DNA of 64,000 nt from Opitutaceae bacterium (lineage in GTDB: Bacteria; Verrucomicrobiota; Verrucomicrobiia; Opitutales; Opitutaceae), in contig JANQSC010000009.1 in assembly GCA_028284235.1 (NCBI GenBank), positions 97,268 through 161,267 on the forward strand. Reading direction: 5' to 3'. Of the stretch, positions 27,975 to 36,844 are shown in pieces. A program made the translations under genes and the position numbers. The notes under the pieces are model-generated. The model was not told the DNA's origin. It saw only the letters and a list, made by a program, of their open reading frames with translations, and searched no databases. The first letter of the stretch is position 1; the number at the start of each line of letters is the position of its first letter.

Positions 27975-29075
27975 TTACGCGGCGGGCTCGGTCTTGAGTT
28001 TGAGTTGCCCGCAGGCGGCGGCGATGTCGTGGCCTTTTTCGCGACGGATTGTGGCGGAGGCTCCGGATCGTTTGAGCCGTTGGTAGAAACTCTCCTGTCG
28101 GGTGATGCTGGGGCGTTTCCATTCGAGGCCGGGCACGGTGTTGTAGGGGATGAGATTGACGTGGGCGTTGAGGTCGCGAGCGATTTGGCTCAGGGCGTCG
28201 GCTTGTTCGAAACTGTCGTTGATGGAGTCGATGAGGATGAACTCGAGGGTGATCATGCGGCCCTTGGTTTGGGCGTAGGCCTGGATGGCGGGGAGGAGCG
28301 CTTCCAGAGGGTAGCGTTTGTTGATGGGCATGATTTGCTCGCGAACGGCGTTGGTGGCCCCGTGGAGGCTGACTGCGAGCCGGAATTGTTCGGGTTCTTT
28401 GGCGAGGGCGAGGATTTTGGGGACGACGCCGGATGTGGAGACGGTGATGCGGCGGGCGCCGAAGTTGAGGCCCCAGTCGGCGTTGAGGATGCGGAGGGCG
28501 GGGAGGAGGTTGTCGTAGTTGGCCATCGGCTCGCCCATGCCCATGACGACGATGTTGTCGAAGGAGGCGATCTCTTCTTTGGCCCGGGTAGTGGTGGCGT
28601 CTTCCTGGTGACAGACGTGGATGAGCTGGGCGACGATTTCACCGACGCTTAGGTCGCGTTTCCAGCCCGCGAGACCGGAGGCGCAGAACTTGCATCCGTA
28701 GGCGCAGCCGACTTGGGTGGAGATGCAGATGGTTTTGCGCGAATCGCGTTGGCCCACGCCGACTTGGGGAGCGCGGATAACGACGGTTTCGACGAGCGCT
28801 TTATCGCCCATCTCGAGGAGCAGTTTTTCGGTTTCGTCGGCCGATTCCTTGGCGAGCACGCGTTTGGCGGGAGACAGGTCGAATTCCTGGTCGAGCCGCT
28901 CGCGGAGCGGGCGAGGCAGATTGCTCATGTCGCTCCAGGATCGGGCCCGTTTTTTGTAGAGCCACTCCATGACCTGCTTCGCCCGGAAGGCTGGTTCGCC
29001 GATCTCTTTGAATCGCGCTTGCAGGGAGTCGAGCGACTCGCCGTGGATCGGGCGTTTTTCGGGCTGGAATTTCAT
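27975..29075 (-). CDS. rlmN: Dual-specificity RNA methyltransferase RlmN
   Basis: The 366-residue protein carries the radical-SAM motif CAYGCKFCAS (CxxxCxxC) and the family blocks IVVMGMGEPMANYDNLLPAL, RRITVSTSGVVPKI and FILIDSINDSFEQA. It also has the C-terminal Cys (AAACGQLK) that forms the methyl-transfer adduct. It methylates C2 of adenosine 2503 in 23S rRNA and A37 in some tRNAs. I prefer the ATG at 29075, which gives a normal N-terminus (MKFQPEKRP); a TTG at 29096 would add seven residues. It is transcribed toward metF. Confidence 0.96.
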   Translation of the reverse strand: MKFQPEKRPIHGESLDSLQARFKEIGEPAFRAKQVMEWLYKKRARSWSDMSNLPRPLRERLDQEFDLSPAKRVLAKESADETEKLLLEMGDKALVETVVIRAPQVGVGQRDSRKTICISTQVGCAYGCKFCASGLAGWKRDLSVGEIVAQLIHVCHQEDATTTRAKEEIASFDNIVVMGMGEPMANYDNLLPALRILNADWGLNFGARRITVSTSGVVPKILALAKEPEQFRLAVSLHGATNAVREQIMPINKRYPLEALLPAIQAYAQTKGRMITLEFILIDSINDSFEQADALSQIARDLNAHVNLIPYNTVPGLEWKRPSITRQESFYQRLKRSGASATIRREKGHDIAAACGQLKLKTEPAA

Positions 29076-29188
29076 GGCAGTTCTGAGCGGGGACAAGTGA
29101 TGACGATGAATGCGGATTTGTCTAGCCCTGGGAATACGCGGGACTTCGGGCTTGATCCTGGGTGCGATCGCGCAAGGCTACGGGGCGC

Positions 29189-30379
29189 GTGAGTCTGATA
29201 CACCGTTACATTTTTAGAGGGGCGTTCGTGGCCAGTTTGGGGGCGGTGGCGATGTTCTCCTTCCTGCTCTTGGCGGGGGCGGTGGTGAAAGACATGCTGG
29301 ACTTGCTCGCGGAGGGGCATTTGACGATTCCGGTATTCCTTCGTCTGATCCAGCTGCGGTTTCCGGAGCTTCTGATCTACGCCTTGCCGCTCGGCTTGTT
29401 GACGGGGGTTCTGCTCTCAATGGGGCGATTGTCGGCTCAAAGTGAAATCACCGCCCTGCGGTCGGCGGGCGTGAGCATTTTTCGGCTGTCGAGTTCCGTA
29501 ATTGTTTTTTCGGTACTCGCGGCCTTGCTTTCGCTGATGGTGAATTTCTACTACGGCCCGCGAGCGATGGCGGCGTTTCGCTCGGAACGGGAGGCGATCA
29601 TCCAGAAGAATCCGCTGAGCTTTATTCAAGAGAAGACGTTCGTCCGTGGATTTTCCGGTCTCGTTATCTATGTGGGGGAGAAAAACGGGGACGAGTTGGA
29701 GGACCTTTGGGTCTGGGAGCTCGACGACGAGAATCGAGCCAAGAGCATCTTGCGAGCGGAGTCGGGGGAAATTCGCTACAATCAGGACGAGAACACGTTG
29801 ATTTTGGTGCCGTATCGAGGAACTGTGGAAGGACGCGACCCGAATTTCCCGGAGGATTCCCGGAAGGTGGCGACGATGTCGTTCGAATCGACGAGCATCC
29901 TGTTGCCGCTCGACTCTATTTTCGGCAAGGTCACGTTTCAGAAAAAGCTGAAGTGGATGACTTTCAAGGAATTGCAGGAAGTAGAAGCGGAGGCTCTCGC
30001 CCAGATGACATCGCCCGACGCGGAGTTGCGGGCAGCCGGGACGGAACGCTATCACAAGGCGAAAATGGCGTTCCACGAGAAGTTTGCCATGGGGTTTTCG
30101 GTGATCGCGTTTGCCATGATCGGAGTGCCGATGGGGATTCAGGCGTCTCGCAAAGAAACCTCTGCGAATCTGTTTTTGGCGATCGGTTTGGCCTTGGGCT
30201 ACTATGTGCTCATGATGGGGATTAGCTGGATGGACGGCATGCACAAATACCGGCCTGACCTGTTGTTTTGGATACCGAACTTTTTGTATCAGGGGATTGG
30301 ATGCTGGATGTTCTTCAAGGCGGATCGTGGTCGAAAGCTGAAGACGGACTCTGCGGCGCTGGCTGCGGCAACCGCATAG
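29189..30379 (+). CDS. LptF/LptG-family permease (YjgP/YjgQ)
   Basis: The product has about 396 residues from the GTG at 29189 (SLIHRYIFRGAFVASL), which matches family N-termini; a GTG at 29162 would add nine residues. Helices lie near the N-terminus (one, then two around 55-75 and 95-120), and three more fill the C-terminal part. The periplasmic jellyroll lies between (about 130-250). PMGIQASRKE is typical of the family. With LptB ATPases, LptF and LptG extract lipopolysaccharide from the inner membrane. Only one permease gene is here, so its partner must be elsewhere. It leads a probable operon with the flavin reductase 10 bases downstream. Confidence 0.88.
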   Translation: MSLIHRYIFRGAFVASLGAVAMFSFLLLAGAVVKDMLDLLAEGHLTIPVFLRLIQLRFPELLIYALPLGLLTGVLLSMGRLSAQSEITALRSAGVSIFRLSSSVIVFSVLAALLSLMVNFYYGPRAMAAFRSEREAIIQKNPLSFIQEKTFVRGFSGLVIYVGEKNGDELEDLWVWELDDENRAKSILRAESGEIRYNQDENTLILVPYRGTVEGRDPNFPEDSRKVATMSFESTSILLPLDSIFGKVTFQKKLKWMTFKELQEVEAEALAQMTSPDAELRAAGTERYHKAKMAFHEKFAMGFSVIAFAMIGVPMGIQASRKETSANLFLAIGLALGYYVLMMGISWMDGMHKYRPDLLFWIPNFLYQGIGCWMFFKADRGRKLKTDSAALAAATA

Positions 30380-30389
30380 CTGCGCGCGT

Positions 30390-31001
30390 ATGGAGATTGA
30401 TTTCAACGCGATTGAAGCAATTGAGCGGTACCGGTTTTTGACGCACGCGGTGGTTCCGCGGCCGATCGCCTGGGTGACTACGGTTGATGCGGAGGGAACG
30501 CCCAATGCGGCGCCGTTTAGCTTTTTCAACGTGTTTGGCTCGAGTCCGGCGATCGTGGCCTTGGGCATTGGAAAGCGAAGCGACGGGTCCGACAAGGATA
30601 CGCTGCGCAATATTCTCAGTGGCGGGGAGTTCGTCATTAATATGGTTACGGAAGCTCTGGCGGAATCGATGGTGGCCACGTCTGCCGAATTCCCACCGGG
30701 AACCAGTGAACTGGAGGCGGTCGGACTGACGACCCGCGCGTCTGGAGCGGTGGTTCCTCCTCGGATCGCCGAGTGTCCGGTCCACTTGGAATGCCGTCTC
30801 CATTCGACGCAGGAAATCGGACGGAATCGACTCGTTCTGGGGGAGGTCGTGCACGGCGCCGTCGACGACGCGTATTTCGACTCTGAAACGAAAAAGATAG
30901 TGACGGAACAAATACATCCGGTTGGCCGCATGCATGGTCCCGCTGGGTACACGCGCACTCGCGATGGGTTTGAGATCGAGCGACCTAGCGGGCTGGCTTA
31001 A
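30390..31001 (+). CDS. Flavin reductase-like FMN-binding protein (DIM6/NTAB type)
   Basis: The 203-residue protein has the split-barrel flavin-binding signature VPRPIAWVTTVDAEGTPN followed by APFSFFNVFGSSPAIVAL. GEFVINMVTEALAESM and the end-of-fold HPVGRMHGPAGYTRT are typical. Proteins of this group bind FMN and act as flavin reductases or as oxidoreductases of unknown substrate. The start at 30390 is an ATG 10 bases after the permease stop. The substrate is not inferable from the neighbours. Confidence 0.9.
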   Translation: MEIDFNAIEAIERYRFLTHAVVPRPIAWVTTVDAEGTPNAAPFSFFNVFGSSPAIVALGIGKRSDGSDKDTLRNILSGGEFVINMVTEALAESMVATSAEFPPGTSELEAVGLTTRASGAVVPPRIAECPVHLECRLHSTQEIGRNRLVLGEVVHGAVDDAYFDSETKKIVTEQIHPVGRMHGPAGYTRTRDGFEIERPSGLA

Positions 31002-31068
31002 GGCGCGTTGATCCACATGACATCCATAGCGCTTGCATCGCGTTCTTCGATTTCCTAGTCCCTTGATC

Positions 31069-31887
31069 GTGAGCGGCGACCCCTTAGCGTATTTCGATGC
31101 CCACTGCCATTTGCAGGACGAACGGCTTTCGGATTGGCTGGAATCTGGCGCGGAGGGTTTCGAATCGCTAGGAATTCGAAAGGTTGTCGTTAACGGGACG
31201 CGTCCCGAAGACTGGCCGCGAGTGCTCCAATTGGCGGACCGGTACGCGTTCGTGGTTCCATCGCTCGGATTGCACCCGTGGCATGTGGGGACGGGGGACG
31301 AGAGCTGGCGGGAGCGGCTCAGCGAGTATCTCGACACGAAGCACTGTTGCGTGGGGGAGATTGGGTTGGACCGCTGGATTGACGGGTATGACAGTGAAGC
31401 GCAGGCGGAGGCGTTTCGGTGGCAGTTTCGTTTGGCCCGCAAACGCGGGCTTCCGGTGACGATTCACTGTTTGCGGGCTTGGGGGCAGTTGTTCGATCTA
31501 CTCAGAGAAGAAGGCGCCTACGAGCCGGGTTTCTTGCTGCACTCTTACGGCGGTCCGGTAGAGATGGTGGAGGCGTTTGCGGCTTTGGGAGCGCGGTTTT
31601 CCTTTTCCGGATACTTCGCCCGACCGGACAAAGCGAAGAAGCGAGCGGCGTTCGAGCGTATTCCGATTGACCGGCTATTGGTCGAGACGGACGCGCCCGA
31701 TATGCGAGGCCCGCCGGAGGTAGCGCGGGAAGCGATCGATTTGGATTTGGAAGGGAAATTAAACTCGCCTCACAATTTGCCCCAAATTTATGAATACACT
31801 GCCAACCTGAGAGGGATTCCGATCGGTGAATTCTCTGAGCAGGTCGAACACAACTTCAACCAGCTTTTTGTCGAATGGGCCCGTTAG
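31069..31887 (+). CDS. TatD-family metal-dependent hydrolase
   Basis: The 272-residue protein shows the TatD metal ligands AYFDAHCHLQDE (His-x-His), GEIGLDRW, VTIHCLRAWG, HSYGGPVEMV and VETDAPDM. The family consists of cytoplasmic metal-dependent nucleases acting on DNA ends and some modified nucleotides or D-aminoacyl-tRNA. The start is uncertain: GTG at 31069 gives MSGDPLAYFDAHCHL, close to family starts, while TTG codons at 31033 and 31066 also exist and no ribosome-binding site decides. It overlaps the rarD start by 13 bases. Confidence 0.9.
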   Translation: MSGDPLAYFDAHCHLQDERLSDWLESGAEGFESLGIRKVVVNGTRPEDWPRVLQLADRYAFVVPSLGLHPWHVGTGDESWRERLSEYLDTKHCCVGEIGLDRWIDGYDSEAQAEAFRWQFRLARKRGLPVTIHCLRAWGQLFDLLREEGAYEPGFLLHSYGGPVEMVEAFAALGARFSFSGYFARPDKAKKRAAFERIPIDRLLVETDAPDMRGPPEVAREAIDLDLEGKLNSPHNLPQIYEYTANLRGIPIGEFSEQVEHNFNQLFVEWAR

Positions 31888-32741
31888 CCGCCATCGTCTG
31901 TTATGTGTACTGGGGCGTGATCGTCCTTTACTGGGTTTGGCTGGATCGGGTTTCTTCGGAAGAGCTGCTCATGCACCGGGTCAATTGGACGCTACTGGTC
32001 ATCGTCATTCTGATGTATTTCCGCGGCAGTCTGGGAGAGTACTGGCGGGGTTTTCGGGATCGCGCTACGCTGGGGTGGCACGTTTTTGCGGCTGGGTTGC
32101 TGGCGTTGAATTGGTATTTGTTTGTCTACGGTGTCACCAATGATCGGGTGACGGACGCGAGTTTAGGCTATTTCCTTTGTCCGTTTGTCACAATATTCTG
32201 GGGACGCATTTTCGAGAAGGAAAAATTGAACTGGGCCCAGTGGGTAGCGATCGCTTGCGCTGCGATAGGAGTGTCTCGACTCGCGTACGCCCTGGACGAC
32301 TTTCCCATCATCGCGACGGGTATCGCGCTGACCTGGGGGACGTACAGTCTGGTCAAAAAGCGTTCGCGGCTGGGGGTGTTCTCTAGTTTGGGAATGGAGA
32401 TGAGTTTGTTGGCGCCCTTAGGTTTGGCTTGGCTGTTATGGCGAGGGAGCCAGGGAGAGCTCGTTTGGGGAACGCTGGGAACGGGCTACGATCTGCGGAT
32501 CGCCTCGACGGGAATCGCCACGGTTACGCCGCTTTTGCTCTACAGCTACGCGGTCAAGCGCGTACGTCTGACGGTTATGGGGCTACTGCAGTACATAATG
32601 CCGACGCTGGCGCTGGCGATTGCCGTGTTCGTTTACAAAGAGCCATTTGGACCGGATCGACTGTTCGCGTTTAGCTGCATTTGGATAGGGCTCGCTTTAT
32701 TCGGAATAGACAGCGCGATTCGGAATCGTTCGGCGGCTTAG
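31875..32741 (+). CDS. rarD: RarD-type EamA permease
   Basis: The 288-residue protein has about ten transmembrane helices. It shows the RarD hallmarks CYVYWGVIVLYW, the HRVNWTLL segment, LNWYLFVYGVTNDRV and GLLQYIMPTLALAIAVFVY. The family belongs to the drug/metabolite transporter superfamily; the transported compound of RarD is not established. The ATG lies within the TatD coding end (13-base overlap), so translation is probably coupled. Its stop codon overlaps that of the convergent SNF2 gene within TTAG. Confidence 0.92.
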   Translation: MGPLAAIVCYVYWGVIVLYWVWLDRVSSEELLMHRVNWTLLVIVILMYFRGSLGEYWRGFRDRATLGWHVFAAGLLALNWYLFVYGVTNDRVTDASLGYFLCPFVTIFWGRIFEKEKLNWAQWVAIACAAIGVSRLAYALDDFPIIATGIALTWGTYSLVKKRSRLGVFSSLGMEMSLLAPLGLAWLLWRGSQGELVWGTLGTGYDLRIASTGIATVTPLLLYSYAVKRVRLTVMGLLQYIMPTLALAIAVFVYKEPFGPDRLFAFSCIWIGLALFGIDSAIRNRSAA

Positions 32742-35182
32742 CTTAGAAGAGATCGAAGATCGTCGAGCCCCATCTTTGACTGGGCGATTTCGCTGGCGTC
32801 GAACACGTCTTTGAGGAGCTTGCGTTTCGACGCCTGCAACTGAAGCACGTTCTCTTCGACAGAGTTTGAAACGATGAGCTTGTAGCTAGTGACGACTTTC
32901 GTTTGGCCGATTCGGTGGGCGCGGTCGGTGGCTTGGGATTCGGCGGCCGGGTTCCACCAGGGGTCGAAGTGAATCACGGTATCGGCTCCGGTGAGGTTGA
33001 GGCCGGTGCCGCCGGCTTTCAAGGAGATGAGGAATACGGGAATGGATGGATCGGTTTGGAAGCGATCAACTTGTTCCATTCGTTTCCGGGTGGAGCCATC
33101 CAAGTAGCAGTAGGGCGCGTCGAGAGCGTCGAGCTCTTCTTTGAGGAAGGAGAGAATGGATACGAACTGGGAGAACACGAGGATGCGGTGTCCGCCGTCG
33201 ATCGACTCTTGGAACAGCTCGAGGAAACTGGCTCGTTTGGCGGACGATTCGGGAGCCGCGGCGGGCGCGACGATACGCGGGTCGCAGCAGGCTTGTCGCA
33301 GGCGGAGGAGCTGGGTGAGCGTTTTCATCCGCATTGCCCCATCGGAGGCACCGCTGTCGGCGAGGGTTTGGAGTTCGGTTTCGGCGTCCTGCTTGGTGGC
33401 GTCGTAGAGGGTCCGCTGTTCAGGCGTCATTTCGACGTAGAGGACGTGCTCGAGTTTTTCCGGCAGTTCGGGGGCGACTTCCTCTTTGGACCGTCGGAGG
33501 ATATAGGGGGCGGCCAGTTCGAGGATGCGGCGCTCGTGCCATTGGCGCTCTTCTCCGCGGGCGTCCTTGGGAATGTCCTTCCAGCCACCGGGCAGGATAA
33601 AGTCGAGAAGGGACATTAGATCTTGGATACGGTTTTCGATGGGTGTGCCAGTGAGAAGGAAGCGGCCCGGAGCTTCGAGGGAGAGCAGTGCTTTCGTAAC
33701 TTGGGCCCGGCGGTTTTTGATGTGCTGGGCTTCGTCGGCGATGATGCACTGGAAGTTGAGGGTCGCGAATCGGGCTTGATCGCGAGCGAGTGTGCTGTAG
33801 GAGGTGACTACGAGTTGGACGTTCTCGAGGTCGCCCGCGTCGCGGAAGCGGTTTTGGCCGTGATTGACGAATACATTTAGGTCGGGCGCGTGAAGGGCGG
33901 CTTCGCGGCGCCAGTTTTCCACGAGGGAGGCGGGGCAAACGACGAGCGAGGGCTCGGGCGCAGTAGTAGATTGGTTCAGGGACGAAACGAGCGCGAGCGC
34001 TTGGATGGTTTTTCCGAGTCCCATCTCGTCGGCGAGGATTCCGCCAAGTTGGTGGTCGAACAGATGGCGCAGCCACGCGACCCCGATTTTCTGGTAGGGT
34101 CGCAGGGTTGCATCGAGCGCGGGAGTGAGCGCGGGCTGTTTTAGTTGGTCCAAGTCGCGGAGAGCGGCGCTGCGTCGGCGCCAGGTCGCGGGTGGTTTGA
34201 AGTTGGGGTTGAGCTCGACGAGTTTCGACTCGATTTGGGGGGCGCTGGACAGGGCGACCCGGTAGACGCCCTGGTGAAGCAAGGGCGCGTCGGGGGACCC
34301 TTGCAGCGTTTTTTGCAGGGAATGCAGCTCTTCGACGCGTTTTTTCTTCAACAGGTAAACGCGTTCACCGGATTCGATGTAGTTTCGGCCTGAATTCAGG
34401 CTTTGGCTGATTTGGCGCGGATCGGCGTTGCCGGCCGAAAGCGTTAGATGAAGCGAGTAGGCGTTCCCGTCTTCCTGGACCTGGGCGCTGAGGCGGACGT
34501 CTTTGACGGTATCCATTCTTTGGAGAAAATTTTCGCTGAATGTCGCGCCGTAGCGATTTTCGAGGTCGTCCCAGTGTCCTCCGAGAAAGTTGAGCGTTTG
34601 GTGTCGGTCTCGGAGCCACCATTTGCGGTTGCTGGGTTCCAGTTTAAAGCGGTGAAAATCGAGGAGCTCTCGAATCTCGGCGTAGCGGGGATGCTCGCGG
34701 GAGGGAAGACCGATTGACAAATAGTGTTGGGAACCGTCGACAGTCATTGGAGCGCCTTCGAACCGAGCTCGTTCTTTCGGCTTGGATGTGCGGGGAGGGT
34801 CGCTTTCCGAGCGAGTCTGGGAGTCGGTGTCCTCGGCGCTCAGGTGTCGCGATACATCGACGAGTTCGTGACCGTTCCAAGCGATCGGTTCCTGGGATCG
34901 GTTGACCCAGAAAAATACGGGAGCCGCAAGAAGGAATTCGGTCAGTTGACGAAGCTGAGCCCGATCGAGTTGCAGAAACGAAGTGAGGGATCCGTTGGAC
35001 CACTGGAGCAGTGAGAAGGCGGCGGCTCGTTCGTTGTCGTCTAGTTCGGCGAATTTCTCAGGGGGAATGGACTCCGGACGGGCGATCGCCCCGTCGTTTT
35101 GGGCGACTTCCAGTTTGATCGGAATGGCGTCGCGTTGAGCGCTCGATTCCAAGTTGGGCGGGATGAGTATGCGCAGACGCAC
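32738..35182 (-). CDS. SNF2-family DEAD-like helicase
   Basis: The 814-residue protein has an N-terminal accessory region (about 1-370) and a C-terminal SNF2 core. The core carries Walker A (LADEMGLGKTIQALALV), DEAQHIKNRRAQ, LTGTPIENRIQDLMSL and the helicase C block FLISLKAGGTGLNLTGAD with DRAHRIGQTK. It should be a double-stranded-DNA translocase that remodels protein-DNA complexes; bacterial members such as RapA act on RNA polymerase, but the N-terminus here is not that of RapA. It starts 7 bases after rsmG stops, suggesting co-transcription. No methylase or restriction partner lies nearby to suggest a defence system. Confidence 0.93.
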   Translation of the reverse strand: MRLRILIPPNLESSAQRDAIPIKLEVAQNDGAIARPESIPPEKFAELDDNERAAAFSLLQWSNGSLTSFLQLDRAQLRQLTEFLLAAPVFFWVNRSQEPIAWNGHELVDVSRHLSAEDTDSQTRSESDPPRTSKPKERARFEGAPMTVDGSQHYLSIGLPSREHPRYAEIRELLDFHRFKLEPSNRKWWLRDRHQTLNFLGGHWDDLENRYGATFSENFLQRMDTVKDVRLSAQVQEDGNAYSLHLTLSAGNADPRQISQSLNSGRNYIESGERVYLLKKKRVEELHSLQKTLQGSPDAPLLHQGVYRVALSSAPQIESKLVELNPNFKPPATWRRRSAALRDLDQLKQPALTPALDATLRPYQKIGVAWLRHLFDHQLGGILADEMGLGKTIQALALVSSLNQSTTAPEPSLVVCPASLVENWRREAALHAPDLNVFVNHGQNRFRDAGDLENVQLVVTSYSTLARDQARFATLNFQCIIADEAQHIKNRRAQVTKALLSLEAPGRFLLTGTPIENRIQDLMSLLDFILPGGWKDIPKDARGEERQWHERRILELAAPYILRRSKEEVAPELPEKLEHVLYVEMTPEQRTLYDATKQDAETELQTLADSGASDGAMRMKTLTQLLRLRQACCDPRIVAPAAAPESSAKRASFLELFQESIDGGHRILVFSQFVSILSFLKEELDALDAPYCYLDGSTRKRMEQVDRFQTDPSIPVFLISLKAGGTGLNLTGADTVIHFDPWWNPAAESQATDRAHRIGQTKVVTSYKLIVSNSVEENVLQLQASKRKLLKDVFDASEIAQSKMGLDDLRSLLS

Positions 35183-35189
35183 GGAGCGA

Positions 35190-35843
35190 TCACTCGTTAG
35201 GTTTGGGCCGGACTACGGGCACGTGAATCACGTATTTCTGGTCGAAGTCTTCGTGGTCGAAAAACTCGCGAATAGGATAGGCGGTGGGCGTCTCGGGAAT
35301 TCCGGCGAACTCGTCGCGAAGATCGCCTCCTTTCAGGTAAAGGACGCCATTGGGGAGTTGATTGAAGGCGGTGCGTTTCACTTTCTTGCGTATCCAATTC
35401 ATGAAGTCGGGTAATCGCGTGACGGCCCGTGCGACGATGAAGTCGAACTGGTTTGGAACCTTCTCTGCTCGCGCTTGTTCCGCGGATACGTTGTCGAGTT
35501 CGAGTTTGCGAACGCAATCGACGACGACTTTGACTTTCTTCCCAATGGAATCCACAAGGTGGAACCCGCAGTCGGGGAACAGAATAGCGAGCGGGATTCC
35601 TGGGAAACCGCCTCCGGTGCCGACGTCCATGACGCGCGTTCCGGGATGGAAGGGCATGGTTTTGGCGATGGCGAGGGAATGGAGCAAGTGGCGCCGGGGG
35701 AGATTGTCGATGTCGGCCCGGGATACGACGTTGATTTTCGCGTTCCAGTCGCGGATGAGACGAGCGTATTCCTGAAGTCGCTGGCGCTGCAAAGCGGTCA
35801 TTTCCGGGAAGTGTCGTTCTACGATTTGGAGATCGAAATCCAT
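35190..35843 (-). CDS. rsmG: 16S rRNA (guanine-N7) methyltransferase RsmG
   Basis: The 217-residue protein matches GidB/RsmG in length and sequence. It has WNAKINVVSRADIDNLPRRH, the SAM-binding loop VMDVGTGGGFPGIPLAI, and HLVDSIGKKVKVV. It methylates N7 of guanine 527 in 16S rRNA, a position whose loss gives low-level streptomycin resistance. In many bacteria it sits with mnmG or parAB near the origin, but here it precedes the SNF2 gene. Nothing unusual is seen in the sequence. Confidence 0.96.
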   Translation of the reverse strand: MDFDLQIVERHFPEMTALQRQRLQEYARLIRDWNAKINVVSRADIDNLPRRHLLHSLAIAKTMPFHPGTRVMDVGTGGGFPGIPLAILFPDCGFHLVDSIGKKVKVVVDCVRKLELDNVSAEQARAEKVPNQFDFIVARAVTRLPDFMNWIRKKVKRTAFNQLPNGVLYLKGGDLRDEFAGIPETPTAYPIREFFDHEDFDQKYVIHVPVVRPKPNE

Positions 35844-36040
35844 ACAAGTGCCTCAGTGTCGGCAAGCTCCCCTGAGAGCAACCCATTTTTGTTCATTTGT
35901 TGGGCGTAAGTTGCTCTAGGGTGAGGCGTTTTACTCAGTTTCGTGAACGCGCTTGACCCGTGGCGAGCCGTTTGCGAACGTGGCGTCGGTCGGTGCCGGT
36001 TCAAACGAGACTAACCGACTTTTCTTCCCACCCAAACCAG

Positions 36041-36844
36041 ATGATTATTGCATTGTGCCCCCTAGGATTCGAGCGCTTGCGGGCGCCCGTTTCAATTGCG
36101 CTCCTTTGTATCTTCGGCATTTCGTCATCTCTTTCGGCGGACGAGTACGAGCGATTGGAAGCGGCGACAAAGCGATGGCTCGAACTCGAGCAACGAATTG
36201 CGGACGACAAGAACGAGTGGAAATCGCAGAAGGGGATTCTCAATCAGAGCATCCTGGTATTGGAGGCGAGTATCGAAGAGTTGACCCGCAGCGCGGATAA
36301 TTTGAATCAAGCCATGGAGATTCGCCAGGCGGAGTTCGACCGAAATCGGGAAGTGTTCGAAAGCCAGGAGATCTCTCGCGATTTTTACGCGGACCGGCTT
36401 TTGGCTTTGGAGGAGCGTTTTGAGCGGATACGCGGGCTGGCGCCGGAAGCGTTGAAGGAAGAATTGGATACGGCTCGAAAGAAACTTGATGTCGCTGATC
36501 CCGCTGCGCTTGGCGAGCGCGCCCAGATTTTGATCGCGGCGTTTACGCGTGTCGAGGAATTCAACCGGACGGTTACGCTGACCGATGTGACGCGGCGTTT
36601 GGACGACGGCCGGGAGGTCAAAGTCTCGGTCATCTACTGGGGTTTGGCCCGGGCGTATGCGGTGGATCCTCAAGGCGCGTTTGCGTGGGAGCTGACGCCT
36701 GGCTCGGATGGTTGGATTTGGAACGAGCGTCCGGACTTCGTGACCGAAATTCTGGAATTGGTGCAAATAAAGCAGCAAACGCGTCCGCCGTCGATCCAGC
36801 TGGTCCCCGGCGAGGTGGCCCACAATTTGGAGGGGGGCGAATGA
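36041..36844 (+). CDS. DUF3450-like exported coiled-coil protein of the Ton operon
   Basis: The 267-residue protein starts at the ATG at 36041, which gives a signal peptide (to ISSSLSA); an upstream in-frame ATG lacks one. The mature N-terminal half is coiled coil (ADEYERLEAATKRWLELEQ onward) and the C-terminal part contains VSVIYWGLARAYAVD and WIWNERPDFVTEIL, as in DUF3450 proteins. In gammaproteobacteria DUF3450 genes stand directly before exbB-exbD-tonB sets. The function is unproven; a periplasmic scaffold for the energising complex is the usual suggestion. The stop overlaps the next start as ATGA. Confidence 0.88.
   Translation: MIIALCPLGFERLRAPVSIALLCIFGISSSLSADEYERLEAATKRWLELEQRIADDKNEWKSQKGILNQSILVLEASIEELTRSADNLNQAMEIRQAEFDRNREVFESQEISRDFYADRLLALEERFERIRGLAPEALKEELDTARKKLDVADPAALGERAQILIAAFTRVEEFNRTVTLTDVTRRLDDGREVKVSVIYWGLARAYAVDPQGAFAWELTPGSDGWIWNERPDFVTEILELVQIKQQTRPPSIQLVPGEVAHNLEGGE

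Noticed and set aside
29110..29121. ATGCGGATTTGT shared with the metF leader (27887-27898)
   Set aside because: A 12-base match between two gaps is suggestive, but it is not part of a dyad at the second site and could be chance when many gaps are compared by eye.
29417..30958. A 513-codon open frame on the minus strand across the LptF-like and flavin reductase genes
   Set aside because: It spans two well-recognised plus-strand genes, is Arg/His/Ser-rich and shows no domain.
32738..35843. SNF2 helicase as part of an anti-phage system
   Set aside because: Its neighbours are rsmG and rarD, with no nuclease, methylase or phospholipase D gene, so the context is housekeeping.
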